From assembly GCA_039881145.1 (NCBI GenBank), contig JAYKKI010000133.1, positions 2,870,501 through 2,934,500 on the forward strand: a stretch of DNA of 64,000 nucleotides, written 5' to 3'. The position numbers and the translations under genes are program-made. Positions within the stretch are counted from its first letter, which is position 1. Every line of letters starts with the position of its first letter. Shown one piece after another: positions 22,471 to 34,940 of the stretch. This stretch comes from Druceiella hillmani (lineage: Eukaryota; Arthropoda; Insecta; Lepidoptera; Hepialidae). Below the pieces are notes generated by a model, which saw only the letters and a list, made by a program, of their open reading frames with translations, had not been told where the DNA came from and made no database searches.

Positions 22471-23489
22471 GTTTTTATAAACTGAGTTTGTAGCCTACAA
22501 ACCTGATTTCACTCTACACGATTTATTTTGGTCAATAAATTTATTTGTATATTATTTAGAAAAATTACGAAAGTATAAAAGATTTCGATATAAAATATCA
22601 AGCGAAAAGTAATGATAAAAAAAAAATTTTATGTAACTTTTTCTTCTAATTATTTTAAAAACTTTTTTGCCGACTCACAATAAATTCGTCAATGATATTT
22701 CATTACCAGAAATTAAAAACCTGTCATTTGGAAAATTCATATTGGTTTAAATGTTTGAAAGTTCAGGCATATTCACTCAAAAACTTATGTTCGGTAACAC
22801 TTAAAATTTCAACATGAATACCCAATAACTTATATTTGAGTGTAACAAAGTTTTCATATATATTATAATATACATAACAAATTAGAGAGTTAATGATACG
22901 TAAATATTGTAATAATATAGTTAATAATATTTCTAATAAGCTTTACATAAATATTGGTACCGTAATATTTTTGCCATATAAATATATTAAATACATCGCA
23001 GGTCATAAACTATCGTAAATGACTGAAAAACGACGAAACTTGAGGTATTGCGTATTTTTCAGCACTTTTCTACATATGTTACTTACTATTTTTGAATATA
23101 AAATATTGAGATGTATTATAAATGTCTTTTATTAAAAAATGGCTTTGAAGATGTCAATCTTAAAAATTCACTTTGGTTTCTATCTTTTGAAAAAAATAAC
23201 AAAATTAATGGTTATAAATATATTAAATCCAAATATTGTTGGGAATTCTGTCATTAATTTTACCTTACTAAGGAATCGAATTTAAGAGCGTTTTATGCAA
23301 GGTCACAAATTCTGCCATAATGTCTCTGTACTTAATCCCTCATTTTTTGTATCGACGTTATGTGTTAAATATATATCAGCAATGATTTTAAAATGTCAAC
23401 TGTTAAATTAAATATACCTGATTGGATGTAATAGTGCATGATAATGTGTACATTGACAATATATGCATAACATCAGTTTCATCTCAATA
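22471..23489. other. No recognised gene
   Basis: A+T-rich spacer without repeats that I could pair. Confidence 0.5.
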
Positions 23490-23665
23490 TGTAGATTAAC
23501 TCTCTACAACCACGATTAACTCTCTACCTTCCCATATTCTCGTTCGATTTTAAACGCTGCATATGGTAAATCGATTAGGACTAATGAATTTTTGATTATC
23601 TCTAGAGCGGATTTTGCTTATTTTTGCATCTATTGATAGTATATAAATGCTAAATGCATAAAGAA
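23490..23665 (+). repeat. Dispersed repeat family R2, copy B
   Basis: This matches copy A at 3085-3290 in order (see there). The taactctctac motif is duplicated (gattaactctctac twice in 25 bases), and the segment between ttcg and gattaggac is shortened. Confidence 0.6.
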
Positions 23666-24060
23666 AAACAGAGGAATTATATTATATTTATGGATAATAA
23701 TTAGAGTTGGAAAAAGAAAGTCGTTAATTGTTGAGATGAGATTGAGGGTTGAGTAGGTACTAATAATTACACAATTAAACTTAATCATATAAAGTTGATA
23801 ATTAGATTTATTTTCATTGATTTGTTAACGTGCGTTATCTTGTAGATAATTTAACACTTATTGAAATGTACAATTAAATCAATAACTTTCGTTTAGGTTT
23901 TACATACATTTCAATTAATACTTAAATACATGGTCAATACAAATTTTATATGTTCGCTGGCCATTTTATGTGAGATGGTTGTCTCAAAGTCCTAATAAGA
24001 AGATAGTTAGAATTTTATACAGAATATACATATACTTATTCCCCTAAAATTATTCTTATG
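23666..24060. other. No recognised feature
   Basis: A+T-rich spacer. Confidence 0.5.
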
Positions 24061-24290
24061 GAATTCAAATTATTTATTAATACATGAATGTTAATTTATA
24101 CAATTAAAACACTTGGACGGACATGTTTTTAAGCCACTGAAAATTACACTAATTTATAAAAGCACGTACTGTACCAGTAAATGTTTAAACTTAAATAACC
24201 AACATGTATTAAGCACTGACATTTCAAGATTTTTTGGTACTTAGCAGATTTTTTTGTTATATATTTATCACTTCCAAATAAAACGTCAAA
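24061..24290 (+). repeat. Direct duplication, first copy
   Basis: About 225 bases recur at 24,678-24,915. Shared landmarks are attcaaattatttattaat, gttaatttatacaatta, aagccactR, taaatgtttaaact, ataaccaacatgtat and gtacttagcag. Divergence by substitutions and small indels shows an old event. Confidence 0.8.
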
Positions 24291-24677
24291 AAATTGAGAA
24301 TTGAAAAAAAATGTCCGTCTAATGACGGCAAAAACTGTTAATTGTAAATGGGGACTTTATTATTAAATAAAGAAATCCACCTAATTTATTCAATAGTTAA
24401 GTTTCTTTTTCATCTTAATCAAGAGAAAACTCAATGTATATATTCGGTGTATATACATTTTTATTTTAAGAGTTAAAAGGAAAAAATATTGAACCCTTAT
24501 AAAATCTTAGAAGTGCCTATCCATCGATCACAGTTGTTTTTCTCGGAAACCATTCGTCTAAAAATAATAGTTAGAAGTACATAGCAAATATTTTTTTTTA
24601 TAATTTTATGTAGCATATTTTTATAGACGGAGAAAAGCTTCTAGAATTTTATTTCTTGATAGGGAATTTATTGCCTA

Positions 24678-24915
24678 GAAAATTCAAATTATTTATTAAT
24701 TTATGGATGTTAATTTATACAATTATTACACTTGTACGGACATATTTCTAAGCCACTACAAGTTACACTAATTAATAGAAGTACGTACTGTACCGCTAAA
24801 TGTTTAAACTTCAATAACCAACATGTATCCAACACTGATATTTCAACTTTTTTTAGTACTTAGCAGGTTTTTTTGTTGTTTATTTATCTCACTAATCATA
24901 TCCAAAATAAAACTG
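24678..24915 (+). repeat. Direct duplication, second copy
   Basis: Partner of 24,061-24,290, about 617 bases downstream. The intervening 390 bases show no further copy, so this is either two insertions of one element or a duplication with later divergence. Confidence 0.8.
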
Positions 24916-25654
24916 CTTATGAACCTTGTTCATAACATCGAATAATACACAAGCCAAGTCCCAAAAACTTGGTTAATGTCACATTTAGACAAATAATTGA
25001 AACTTTTCAAAATTTCAGCCCTTAAAACGATAATTGAACAGATTTCGAAATCGGCATCGTTAAAACTTTTGCATATTCAATACGAGAGAACTTTTAGATT
25101 AAAAATGATTTAAGATTAAAAGTTTTATAAAATTTTTTTCGAAAACCTTTATCTTTATGAACATAACTAAAAATAAACAGAAAATAAATATATACTTGTA
25201 CAAATGATTAACTTTTTTTAGTCATAATATGACTACAAATGAAAAATTTATATTTATTATTAGCTGCAAGGATAGCATAATATTAAATGTAATTATTTGA
25301 AAATTTTCAAGTTACGTTGTAAAATATTGTTTTCAATAATCCCATCAACTAATACTATAAGCGTTAAGTCAACACCCTTTGAACCGCCACCATGACAATT
25401 TTGTTCCATTATATTTATTGCAACATTCATTAGTACAAGGCATAAAAATTATGATTAAAACAATTTGTAAGATATTTGAAATATGTTTATGTATTTCTTT
25501 AAAACTAATTCTTAATCAAAAACAAAAAAGTAACAAATTATGAATTGAAAGGGTGACTATTTTCATTTCTTATCATAATTATCACATCTTACATAATAAT
25601 TCTAACTATACTAAATTACAAAAAATCTGAAAACCAATTATTATTACTAGGATA
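24916..25654. other. No recognised feature
   Basis: A+T-rich spacer downstream of the piggyBac pseudogene stop codon; no terminal inverted repeat of that element was found here. Confidence 0.45.
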
Positions 25655-26850
25655 TCAAATATTGCATAAATAACATTGTTTACCGGTGCATTTATTGCGG
25701 ACAGCTTTTATACACAGGTGGCACTCCACAAATGACTTATTGCTTATGCATTTTAACTTGACTTACCTTTCTGGTATGTTTTCTGGAATTTATGTAGGTA
25801 TGAATGTTTTTCTATTATTCATATGCTCTGTTCCCAATTATTCTCCAAGTTGCAATAAAAAATCCATTAATTTTACTGTTGAAAACTTTGTGCAATACTC
25901 ACGAGTTTATAGCCACTAAATCTAACAGATTGTAAAATGTATTAACTGGCCAACGTATAGAAGGCACCTTTACTGCATATTTGCGATTCATCGAATCTAT
26001 TCCATATTTCGTGCTTTTGTAGAATAATATTGTATGATATTTCTTTGAATTAAGGTTTATAGTTGTTTTTTTGAACTAAAGTTTATTGTTATATCGGGAT
26101 GCATAGTGCTGAGCATTAGAACATTTTTATTAGATTTAGCCTGATAAATAGTCCAAGATATATCCACAGTTTTTGGAAAAGACATACTGTATAATTCTTA
26201 TTTTGCGGTCTTCACGAAAACAGGTATTTCTCTGCAAGCTCTATTGACTGTTCCTACGATACTTGTGTTTTTAGATTTCAATTATTTTGCTAGTGAAAGC
26301 GAAGTAAAAACGTTGTTACAAGTAGCCTTTATTGACATGAGGTTCTATCAGTTTTTTCACCACCCAGTCGCCTATATGCTCGTCATTATGGTTATTATCA
26401 ACACTTACACGTTAAGAGAAGGCATAAGTTTCATAATTTTTATCTTTGTCAGCAAACATCAAACATTTCTAGCTATATTTGTCGTGTTTAGAGCTCATAA
26501 ACTGAATAAATTGGAAACGACACTTAGTTATAAAAGTTGTTCGTCAATCATTATATATGGCCTGGTTATGTAACAAGCTTGTGCATTCCTGATGAACTCA
26601 TAGCAAATTTCCGAAATAATAGCAAACTTATCTTCAATTAGTCTTCGGCGTCTACTAGATTTGTGATCGAATCGTGTAGGTATTTCACCATCTCAGGAAA
26701 ACGATTACGAGACATTGTTGCTTTTATTATAGGATTACCCCCATTCATCGACCATGATAAATACAGATATAATTTATGTGCACCACTTGCACCACGTAAG
26801 TAAAGTACAGCAATAAATGCCTCCAATTCTTTCATCGCTTACTAGTCGAA
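25655..26850 (-). pseudogene. piggyBac-family transposase pseudogene
   Basis: Read from high to low coordinates. At 26,835-26,638 ELEAFIAVLYLRGASG, PIIKATMSRNRFPEMVKYL and EDKF match the N-terminal part of the catalytic domain. Then come RPYIMIDEQLL (first catalytic Asp), FMSSKHDKYS, FADKDKNYETYAF and KLIEPHVNKGYL. The TTDNF block holding the second Asp is shortened by a small deletion (now NNVFTS), followed by NTSIVGTVNRACREIP. KYGIDSMNRKYAVK (third Asp) and RWPVNTFYNLLDLVAINS follow. The Cys-rich tail (VECHLC, KCTGKQCYLC) ends at a stop at 25,655-25,657. The N-terminal quarter is missing, and there are several stops and frameshifts. The plus-strand frame at 26,244-26,573 is a shadow. Dead transposon relic. 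Confidence 0.9.
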
Positions 26851-27298
26851 GCATAGACCTTGTAAAGAATTATTGCTTAGAATAGTAACGGGACAAAAAC
26901 GACCCGGCGGCAGTTTTTGCTAATTGTTTTTTTTTCATTAATATTATTTTATAAAAGGCTAATAATATGCATTACTATGGCAATTTAAAGCTTTTGTGTC
27001 ATGTGAACTTAAATATCCCAAACATGCGATCTATTAGTACTGTGTGAAAATAAATTTTCTTGATTATATTAATAAGTCATAATTATGATATTTAAATTAA
27101 TGGTACTCTTGACACCTGTGTAGGAAACACTACATATCTCAACGAAAATCAAGAAGCTTGTAATGTTCCATTCTATGGCCAAAAAAGAGACCTTCTCTTC
27201 TAAAAATAAAGGATCCAAAACAAATAAAGTTTTATGCCATTTTATCCGTTACCCTTAATGCAAAAGAAATGCTGACAGGTCCACAAAGAATACCTAAA
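26851..27298. other. No recognised gene
   Basis: The segment directly upstream of the piggyBac relic includes a short G+C-rich patch (26,890-26,925, cgggacaaaaacgacccggc) of unknown origin; the rest is spacer. Confidence 0.4.
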
Positions 27299-27890
<592 letters not shown>

Positions 27891-28358
27891 AATATTAATA
27901 ATTACATGGGCACATGTCGAATATCGTTATAAAAATACTTGATATAAGTTATTTATATAAGCCTATTATTTTTCACCGCTACTATCTTTGCATCAGAGTA
28001 GAGCATAACCATACCCAGAGAATAATTTTCTATTGGCGTTTTGTTAAATATTTTTGAGCTTCTACATCAAACACTAAATAAAACCATACCTTTTTTTCGA
28101 AGCAAGTAAAATATGGGTTAAACAAAAGCTTGTCTATACATTGCGAATGTGCTGAAATGATTAAGAACCTCAGGGCAATCCGTAACAGCCTCCGGGGCTA
28201 GAGTTTATGTCAGCAGATGTGCCTATGTTCTCTCACTCGAGATGTGAAATATTATTCGGGTCTGAAGACAACATGCGTTACGGATGCCTTATTACATCCA
28301 CACTCCATTAATCCCAGAAATAATAAAAAAATTATGTCATGCTTTTTCTACACTGCTT

Positions 28359-28361
<3 letters not shown>
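27891..28361. other. No recognised gene
   Basis: Spacer. The patch 28,150-28,330 is less A+T-rich, but its reading frame (from 28,217) has no recognisable domain and runs into the following (TA)n. Confidence 0.4.
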
Positions 28362-28426
<65 letters not shown>

Positions 28427-28452
28427 TATGTATATATATATATATATATATA

Positions 28453-28502
<50 letters not shown>

Positions 28503-28504
28503 TA
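28362..28504. repeat. (TA)n microsatellite, ~143 bases
   Basis: Mostly uninterrupted TA dinucleotides with a few G or C interruptions. Tyr-Ile-repeat reading frames over it are artefacts. Confidence 0.95.
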
Positions 28505-29402
28505 CACTTTAATCATTAATAATATTTTATCAAATCAATTGAATATATATTAGTTATCAATTACTCCAAAAGATATAAATCAATAGACTTGCCTCATGTT
28601 TTTAGAGAAACAAGTTATTTATTTTGACAAAGCGAATGTCTTCTACGCTCTAAAAACATTAAAAATTTTAGAGTCGATGAATCTATGAGAATGGAACCAG
28701 CAATTTTTTTTTCATTTCATGTCTCTCTCCACCAATATGAAAATGGGACAACATATTTGTAGTTTAATTAAAGGTCAAATAACATGATTTAAGTTGATAT
28801 GAAAATTTTGAGTTTTATAATGAATATTTTATGAGTATATGATGACATTCATTAAAGAAATTCAACTATTCATCAGCATAAAATAAGACACTACTCGTTT
28901 CCTAATAATGTGATCGACAAGTCGATATATGAAAACTGAAATTCTACTAATATGAAATATAAATACCGTCGCAGACTGCATAAAGTTACAATCTTGATGA
29001 ATTAACAATTAAAGGGGTTTAAACAAAATTAGAATACAAGTGAATTTGATAAATTATCAAATTAATTAATTGATAAAATTATAAATTTATATAAGTGACA
29101 TTGAGAAAAAAAATCATAATTTAAGCGATCTTGAGAAAATTATAATTTTATACTTAAATAAATTAATTAAAATGGCTCAACAATTTATTACCACTTTATA
29201 TTGCGAATACATCGTTATCTTCTTCCTTTAGCTTGAAGGTCATCGCAAACATTCCTAGGATTTATATTTTATAGTTCTGAATTACAAAAAAAAAACTTTA
29301 TGTGCAATAACATAATTGAAATTCGCAATTTACACAGTGGTGCATAAGGAACCTTTCTGTTACAGTTACTTTATTGATTACTGGAGTAACTTGTGTAAAA
29401 TA
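28505..29402. other. No recognised gene
   Basis: A+T-rich spacer with a ttgataaattatcaaattaa palindrome-like patch near 29,045; nothing coding. Confidence 0.5.
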
Positions 29403-29437
29403 ATATATAAATATGTACATATGTATATATATAAATA

Positions 29438-29493
<56 letters not shown>

Positions 29494-29522
29494 TAGTATA
29501 TATACATGTATATATATATACA
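29403..29522. repeat. (TA)n microsatellite with interruptions
   Basis: Imperfect AT-dinucleotide tract, purest at 29,441-29,490, flanked by degenerate atgtatat units. Confidence 0.9.
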
Positions 29523-32500
29523 TCTAAATGTTTTTCTAGTACCAAGCCGAAAATTACAAGTTTTTTTCTAAAGATAAGAAGTAATAAACCCATGTTATTT
29601 CGCTTATAATAAACTTGCTTACATAAAAACCCAGTTCAGTTAAATCATAGAATTATACAAAGAATTTACACGAAATGAAAAAGACAATAAATAAAATAAG
29701 TGAGGCATGTTAAGATTATATTTAATCTATAAATGATTACGGATATATGACGTCACTACACACGGATTAGTCGCTATTATTACCTGATGTGATAAAGCGA
29801 AACAAAAATTAACAGCACTACCTTTTACGATGATTACTTTAAACACTTTTCACAAAAGTTGTTCAAAATATACTTAAAGATGATAACAAAATATCCAGTT
29901 TAATTTTAGTAGCCAAGAACTGTTCAAATTTCTACAAAATATAGGCTAAAAGATGAAAAACAATGACTATTTCAATTATGATAGCTATGAACTGGAGAAA
30001 TTGTAATTTATATAAAAGGAAATTATATATTAAAAAAAAATAACAGAACATCATATTTTCTAATTTAATTTCAATACTTATGGACTGAACATATTACCAC
30101 ACATATGAAACGAAATACGTCCTGAAAGACAATAACTAAAAATGTAGTTTAGTTTCACTAGCTATGAATCAAAGAAAAATGTCACATGTACGAAAGAAAA
30201 TAAATCATAAAACATAATGACACAACATCCAATTCATTCTCAAGAAGCAGATCATAAAAATGGTTGTACATACGAAAGGACATTATATCCTAAGAGACAA
30301 AAATACCCCTTCCAGTTCGTTTTCCATAGCCTTAAACGGGAAACATTTTCACACATAAATCCTTACAATAAAAATCAAAAATTATTTTTGCAGAGGGAGT
30401 TTTTAAGAAAATGAAGTATTAAACCAGGCATGTTAGCCTCGGTTTACAACAATATTATTTAAGTATTTTTAACAGAAGAGTGTACAATTGAAATATTTTC
30501 AGTTAGACCTATCATGTCACAGAGCTCATATTAATCGATCGACAAAATAAATTACATTTTATTTCCTTAAAATCTTCATATCACTTTATTTAACATTCCT
30601 GTGAAACATTCACATACATATACTTAAAATCCTTATGTTTAGAAATAGTTAGCTGCTATACAAAAGTCTTCTAAGACATTAAAAATTATTTTCAAGACCA
30701 TTAAAATGACACAAGTCCCACGTCCCAAGCTATTACAACACATTTTAAGCAATTGGATAAATTTTGCATACAAGCGGTGAACAGGTAAGTATACTTGTTT
30801 TCTACAGATTAATATTAAATTTTTATAACTAACCATCGTTAGAGAATAATTTTCACGGGGTTTGGAAAGATTTGTCAACGTAAATTTAAGAAATCATTGA
30901 AAATTTCAATAATTAAACGTAATTTTATTTATGAAAGCAAAAGTTTATCATTTTCTGATGCGAATTAGTTTTTATATGGACCCAAAATTAAAAATATTGG
31001 AAACGAGATTTTTATAATTCATTTTCACGACTGCCATCAAGTCAGCATTTTCGAAGGGATAGCCATAAACACATGAAATATTAAAAGATGTAGATCATTA
31101 AAAACCGCTTTGTCATATTTAGCTCATTTAACTCATTTGTTTTTTTTAATTTAGCTAAATATGAAAAATGAAAAAAAAATCCATTTCGGGGTCAGCAATG
31201 TTCTTTCACTATATATTTTATGCCGTTTTCAGATTTTTATTAAAAATTGACATATTAAATTAAGCTATATTTTTTCCTTTGTTCGCAAAAGGACACTTTA
31301 AAATTATTGCAAAATAAGAAAATTATCTTTCAAAATCGTAGAACATTTAAACAGTACAGGAAAAAATCAACAATGACGTCTCATTTACGTCACGTAAATA
31401 AATACTTGCTATAAATGTATGCCCGTTATTACATGATGTAGAAATTAATTACCTAAGTCTTAAATACGATATAAGATATATGTAGTGGAAGTATGAACAT
31501 TGTATTCTAACACAGTAGAACAAAACTATTAGGCTTAGTATCATTGTCTAATTTTGACGATAAATTGAATAGTGCAATATTATTCCTAGTGTACACTGGC
31601 ACACTAATAATCCTTTTGCCATATAGTCATGATGACTATAATTTCAAAATATCGTCATTAATAGGAAAGAATGCATTTAACCCTCTTTTGTTTAGTTGAA
31701 TCCCCTTTCAAAACCAAATTTCTTAAAAGATAAAAATATATATGTTGGAGTTGAGGAACGTCGAACGCAGTAGATCACGAATATCTTAAGAACTTCACAA
31801 TGTTCGGGGGATAAGCGGGAGCTGTGTGAAGTGAGCGACAATCAGTTAGCATTTGACTGCTGATGCGGACGGACGGGCAGGACTGAGTAGGGAAATAATC
31901 GCACGCACATGCTGAGAACACAATGTAGTCCCAAATCAAATTGTTTTTGAGTAATGTTATTATAGTTACTATAATTCAGTGTGGCAATCATAATCTGAGA
32001 CTCAAATTTGATTTTCAATTGGCTATAACTAACGCCCACAACCATAGAAGATTCTAATGAAATCCTCGGCAATAACATAAATTTTATCTATTTATCTACT
32101 TTTGCGGTTAAACAGGGGATCTTGATGACAGATGACCTTCCACAATATTTTCTTCTTAAAAAATGAAGCCTAAACAAATAGGAAAATAAAAATTACTTGT
32201 TCATGCCCGCGGCTTGGTTTGTACATGGTTTGGGTTTCGTAATATCGAAATAACTAGAAATAAAGTTTTGGAAATATTAGTTCAAAACAGTTTTATCTAC
32301 CGCCCTATATAGCTGCTAAAAGTTATACAAGTAGATCGTCTCGTGTAGCTCTTTCGAAGTGTTAGACTTAAAAAAATATAAATATTTCGATGTTTCATTT
32401 TATAGATTTCAAGGGGGAGAAACTTTTATTTAAATTTTTGTGATGCGCTTAAAATATGTTCATTTGTCTCAATTATTTACTTCCCTATATTAAGGTAAAT

Positions 32501-32734
32501 TCCATTATGATAATTTTAATTAATTATGGTTCAATTATCATTTAATTATATTTGAAATATTACCTATCGATATCTAATATAATGAGAGCAGAAAGTTATT
32601 ATAATAATTCATGGACCTACTTCCCAAATCGACTTAATATGACATTAAACATTTTATATATTGACAAATATGATGAAAACATAATATTCGTCTTTTGTAG
32701 CTATGTGTGTTTACTTTTTCGTATTCTCTTCTAA
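29523..32734. other. No recognised gene
   Basis: A+T-rich spacer. A 12-bp perfect inverted repeat (tcatatttagct at 31,113 and agctaaatatga at 31,153) is the only small structure seen. The stretch 31,740-32,060 is locally richer in G+C (cggacggacgggcagg near 31,866), which often marks transposon ends, but I could not classify it. Confidence 0.4.
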
Positions 32735-33100
32735 CTTAACTAACCCTTATTTCAAGTGAATGTACTGATTCACTCAGTTTACTTGTTTTTCTCCTTCGAT
32801 ATTTCAACTTTAATTAATTAATAGCTATGTTTGCCTACTTTCTTTCTATATTTTTTTAATTCCCTCATTGCAAATGGATAAATGAGGGTGTTAGGAAGAA
32901 AAGAAAGTAAATAAAGAATTATCGGAAAAAAAGAGTTAAACTGAGTAAATCAGCGCGATTTACTCAGTTTACCTCTTTTTTTCCGATACTTCTTTATTTA
33001 CTTTCTTTTCTTCCTAACTACCTCATTTTAAGTGTATTTTCTGATTTACTCTATTTACTTCCTTTCTTCGAAGTTTCTTTCTTTAATTAATTATTAACGT
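32735..33100. repeat. Long hairpin (71-bp arms) inside a short tandem repeat
   Basis: Arms 32,881-32,951 and 32,957-33,027 are inverted copies with few mismatches around a 5-base loop (agcgc). A smaller inverted pair, ccctcatt (32,862-32,869) and aatgaggg (32,881-32,888), is nested at the outer edge. The right arm continues into a unit with gatttactcWRtttact and ttctttctttaattaatta (33,043-33,090), related to 32,769-32,822 (gattcactcagtttact, ctttaattaattaat). So one unit of a ~86-bp tandem repeat appears to have been inverted. Confidence 0.8.
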
Positions 33101-34439
33101 AGCGAGATTGACTTATTCTTAAGTTGCTTTTAAGGGGAAATTTTAGTATAAAAAAATTTAAACAGAAAAATATTGATTGTGAGATACTTTTATTCCCCAT
33201 ATGAATACTCAATAATTTATTCTATACTCTTTTGAATTTCATGAGACTTTGTATAGGTCAATATGGAAATAAACAATTAAAACTTGTGAAATAAACTTAG
33301 AATGCAAGGAACAATTTTATTTTAAATTAAAAAATTTGAAACAGAAAAATTTTGATACACACCTTATCACTGATATTTTTAAACCTATTTTTAATATATT
33401 TTCTCATATTAGACTAACAATTTTCCCTTTTTAAGCTAGTATTATTTTCATAAAAAGTTAGTTTGAAAAAAAATAATTTTGACCATAAAATGACACCTTG
33501 TTCCTTGCCGAGTCACTTATGACCCATTATTCTGTTTCATGCATGAATACAAAAATACTCCCCTTACGCAAGTAAGTTATGTAACCTTACAAGTGTGCGC
33601 AGCTCTTGCGCTATTATGAAGTTAGGGTATAAACGGCATTCGACGTGCAAATAAAGCTCATAACAACATTATAATTTAAATACCCTTAAGAGATATAATG
33701 CGCATCAGTTAGCCTGATCACAAACTTTCAATGTGCTCCCGAATACGTGCTTTTAATGAGTTGCAGTGGACAAAATAAAACTTTGCCTTTACATGGCTTC
33801 AACCAATGAAAAGGTAAAGTTTTGATACATTTTTGTACGAAATTATGTTTGTTTTGAACATTTATCTAAAAGTTCTCAGAATGATTTTCACCTAGTCCGT
33901 CATCGTTGCTTACTATATTTATCATAATGAAAGGAAATTTAACATATATACTTTAAATGTAATTTAGGAACTAAATTGGTCATAGACAAAAATCTGTCTT
34001 CATGCTGCTTTAAGTAGTCTAAAAGGATATTACCGGTTTTGATTTCGATAGGTAATGAAAATACTATGTCAGCAGTTAGTAGAAGGACAACGAAAATTAC
34101 AGAATGGTGTTCTCAAAATAAATGTTAGTCTGTACGTTATAGAAAGCTTTTGAAATCTGAAGAGAGCATTTGTTCGATTATAGGTTCATTTTATTCCATT
34201 ATGCTTAGTAGATTGAATGAGAATGACAAGTTTCCAAGATCGAAAAGCCGTTCTGCTCTTGAGTTGTACCACCGAAAATTTTAAGTTATGTCTTACAAAA
34301 ACTGAAGAAACATTAATTCGATTTAAACGGAACATATAGTAAGATTCTGGTATCGATCCAAATATAGCTCTTATAGTTTTAGTAGTAGACATAAATATAA
34401 AATAATGATTTTGTTCTCTTCATTGGAAAATTATTGGCA
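33101..34439. other. No recognised gene
   Basis: A+T-rich spacer. The minus-strand frame at 34,186-34,392 lies where the C-terminal part of the adjacent LINE relic would be expected, but I could not recognise a motif in it. Confidence 0.4.
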
Positions 34440-34940
34440 GACCGCGCGCATGCAGTGCACCTTTATGCTGACAACTAAGTTTAAGTCATTTATCAAAATG
34501 AGAAACAAAAGAGTGTCTAAATCGCTAACTCAGCCGACACTGGATTGAATAATACAATAAAGTAAGCTGATTTTTTTAAATCAGATGTTTTGTTTTAGGG
34601 TCTAAAATTAATTGTCAATAAAATATAATGAGAGAGGGAGACATACCCGCCTCCAATAATTTTAGTATAGGAATAGCATTATTGAGTCGAATGCTTCCTT
34701 AAAATTGAAACATCTCCCTGCCGTTCATAATTTAACTCTCAAGCCACATAATTCATAAAAGTAATGAGATTGGTGATAGGAGAGAACTTCGTTTGAAGGC
34801 CATTTAGGCAATCATTTAGCTCGGACTAAATTTGGAAGTATAAATTATTTTTAGAAATTATTGACTTCAAACGCTTTGATAAATATATATAAAACTACTA
34901 CCGGTCTAAATTGTTTCATCACACCTGGAACCATAGGAAC
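34440..34940 (-). pseudogene. Non-LTR retrotransposon reverse transcriptase fragment
   Basis: Read on the minus strand with several frame changes, it shows the order of blocks of a LINE reverse transcriptase. VPMVPGVMKQFRPVVVLYIF is comparable to xVPIPKxxxxxxYRPISLLP. FNFKEAFDSI is comparable to DFxKAFDSIxH, the block with the first catalytic Asp. It is followed by PILKLLEAGMSPSLI and LLFLILINDLNLVV, comparable to LLFLIYINDLP. The YADD motif expected next is not legible. Stops and frameshifts are frequent, so it is long dead. Its clade (Jockey, I, CR1 or other) cannot be set from so little. Confidence 0.55.

Noticed and set aside
26244..26573. 109-codon plus-strand reading frame
   Set aside because: Antisense to the piggyBac pseudogene, whose conserved blocks explain the open frame.
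28217..28553. Frames encoding Tyr-Ile repeats
   Set aside because: Direct translation of (TA)n; the same holds for those at 27,242, 29,378, 40,494-40,739 and 42,095-42,448.
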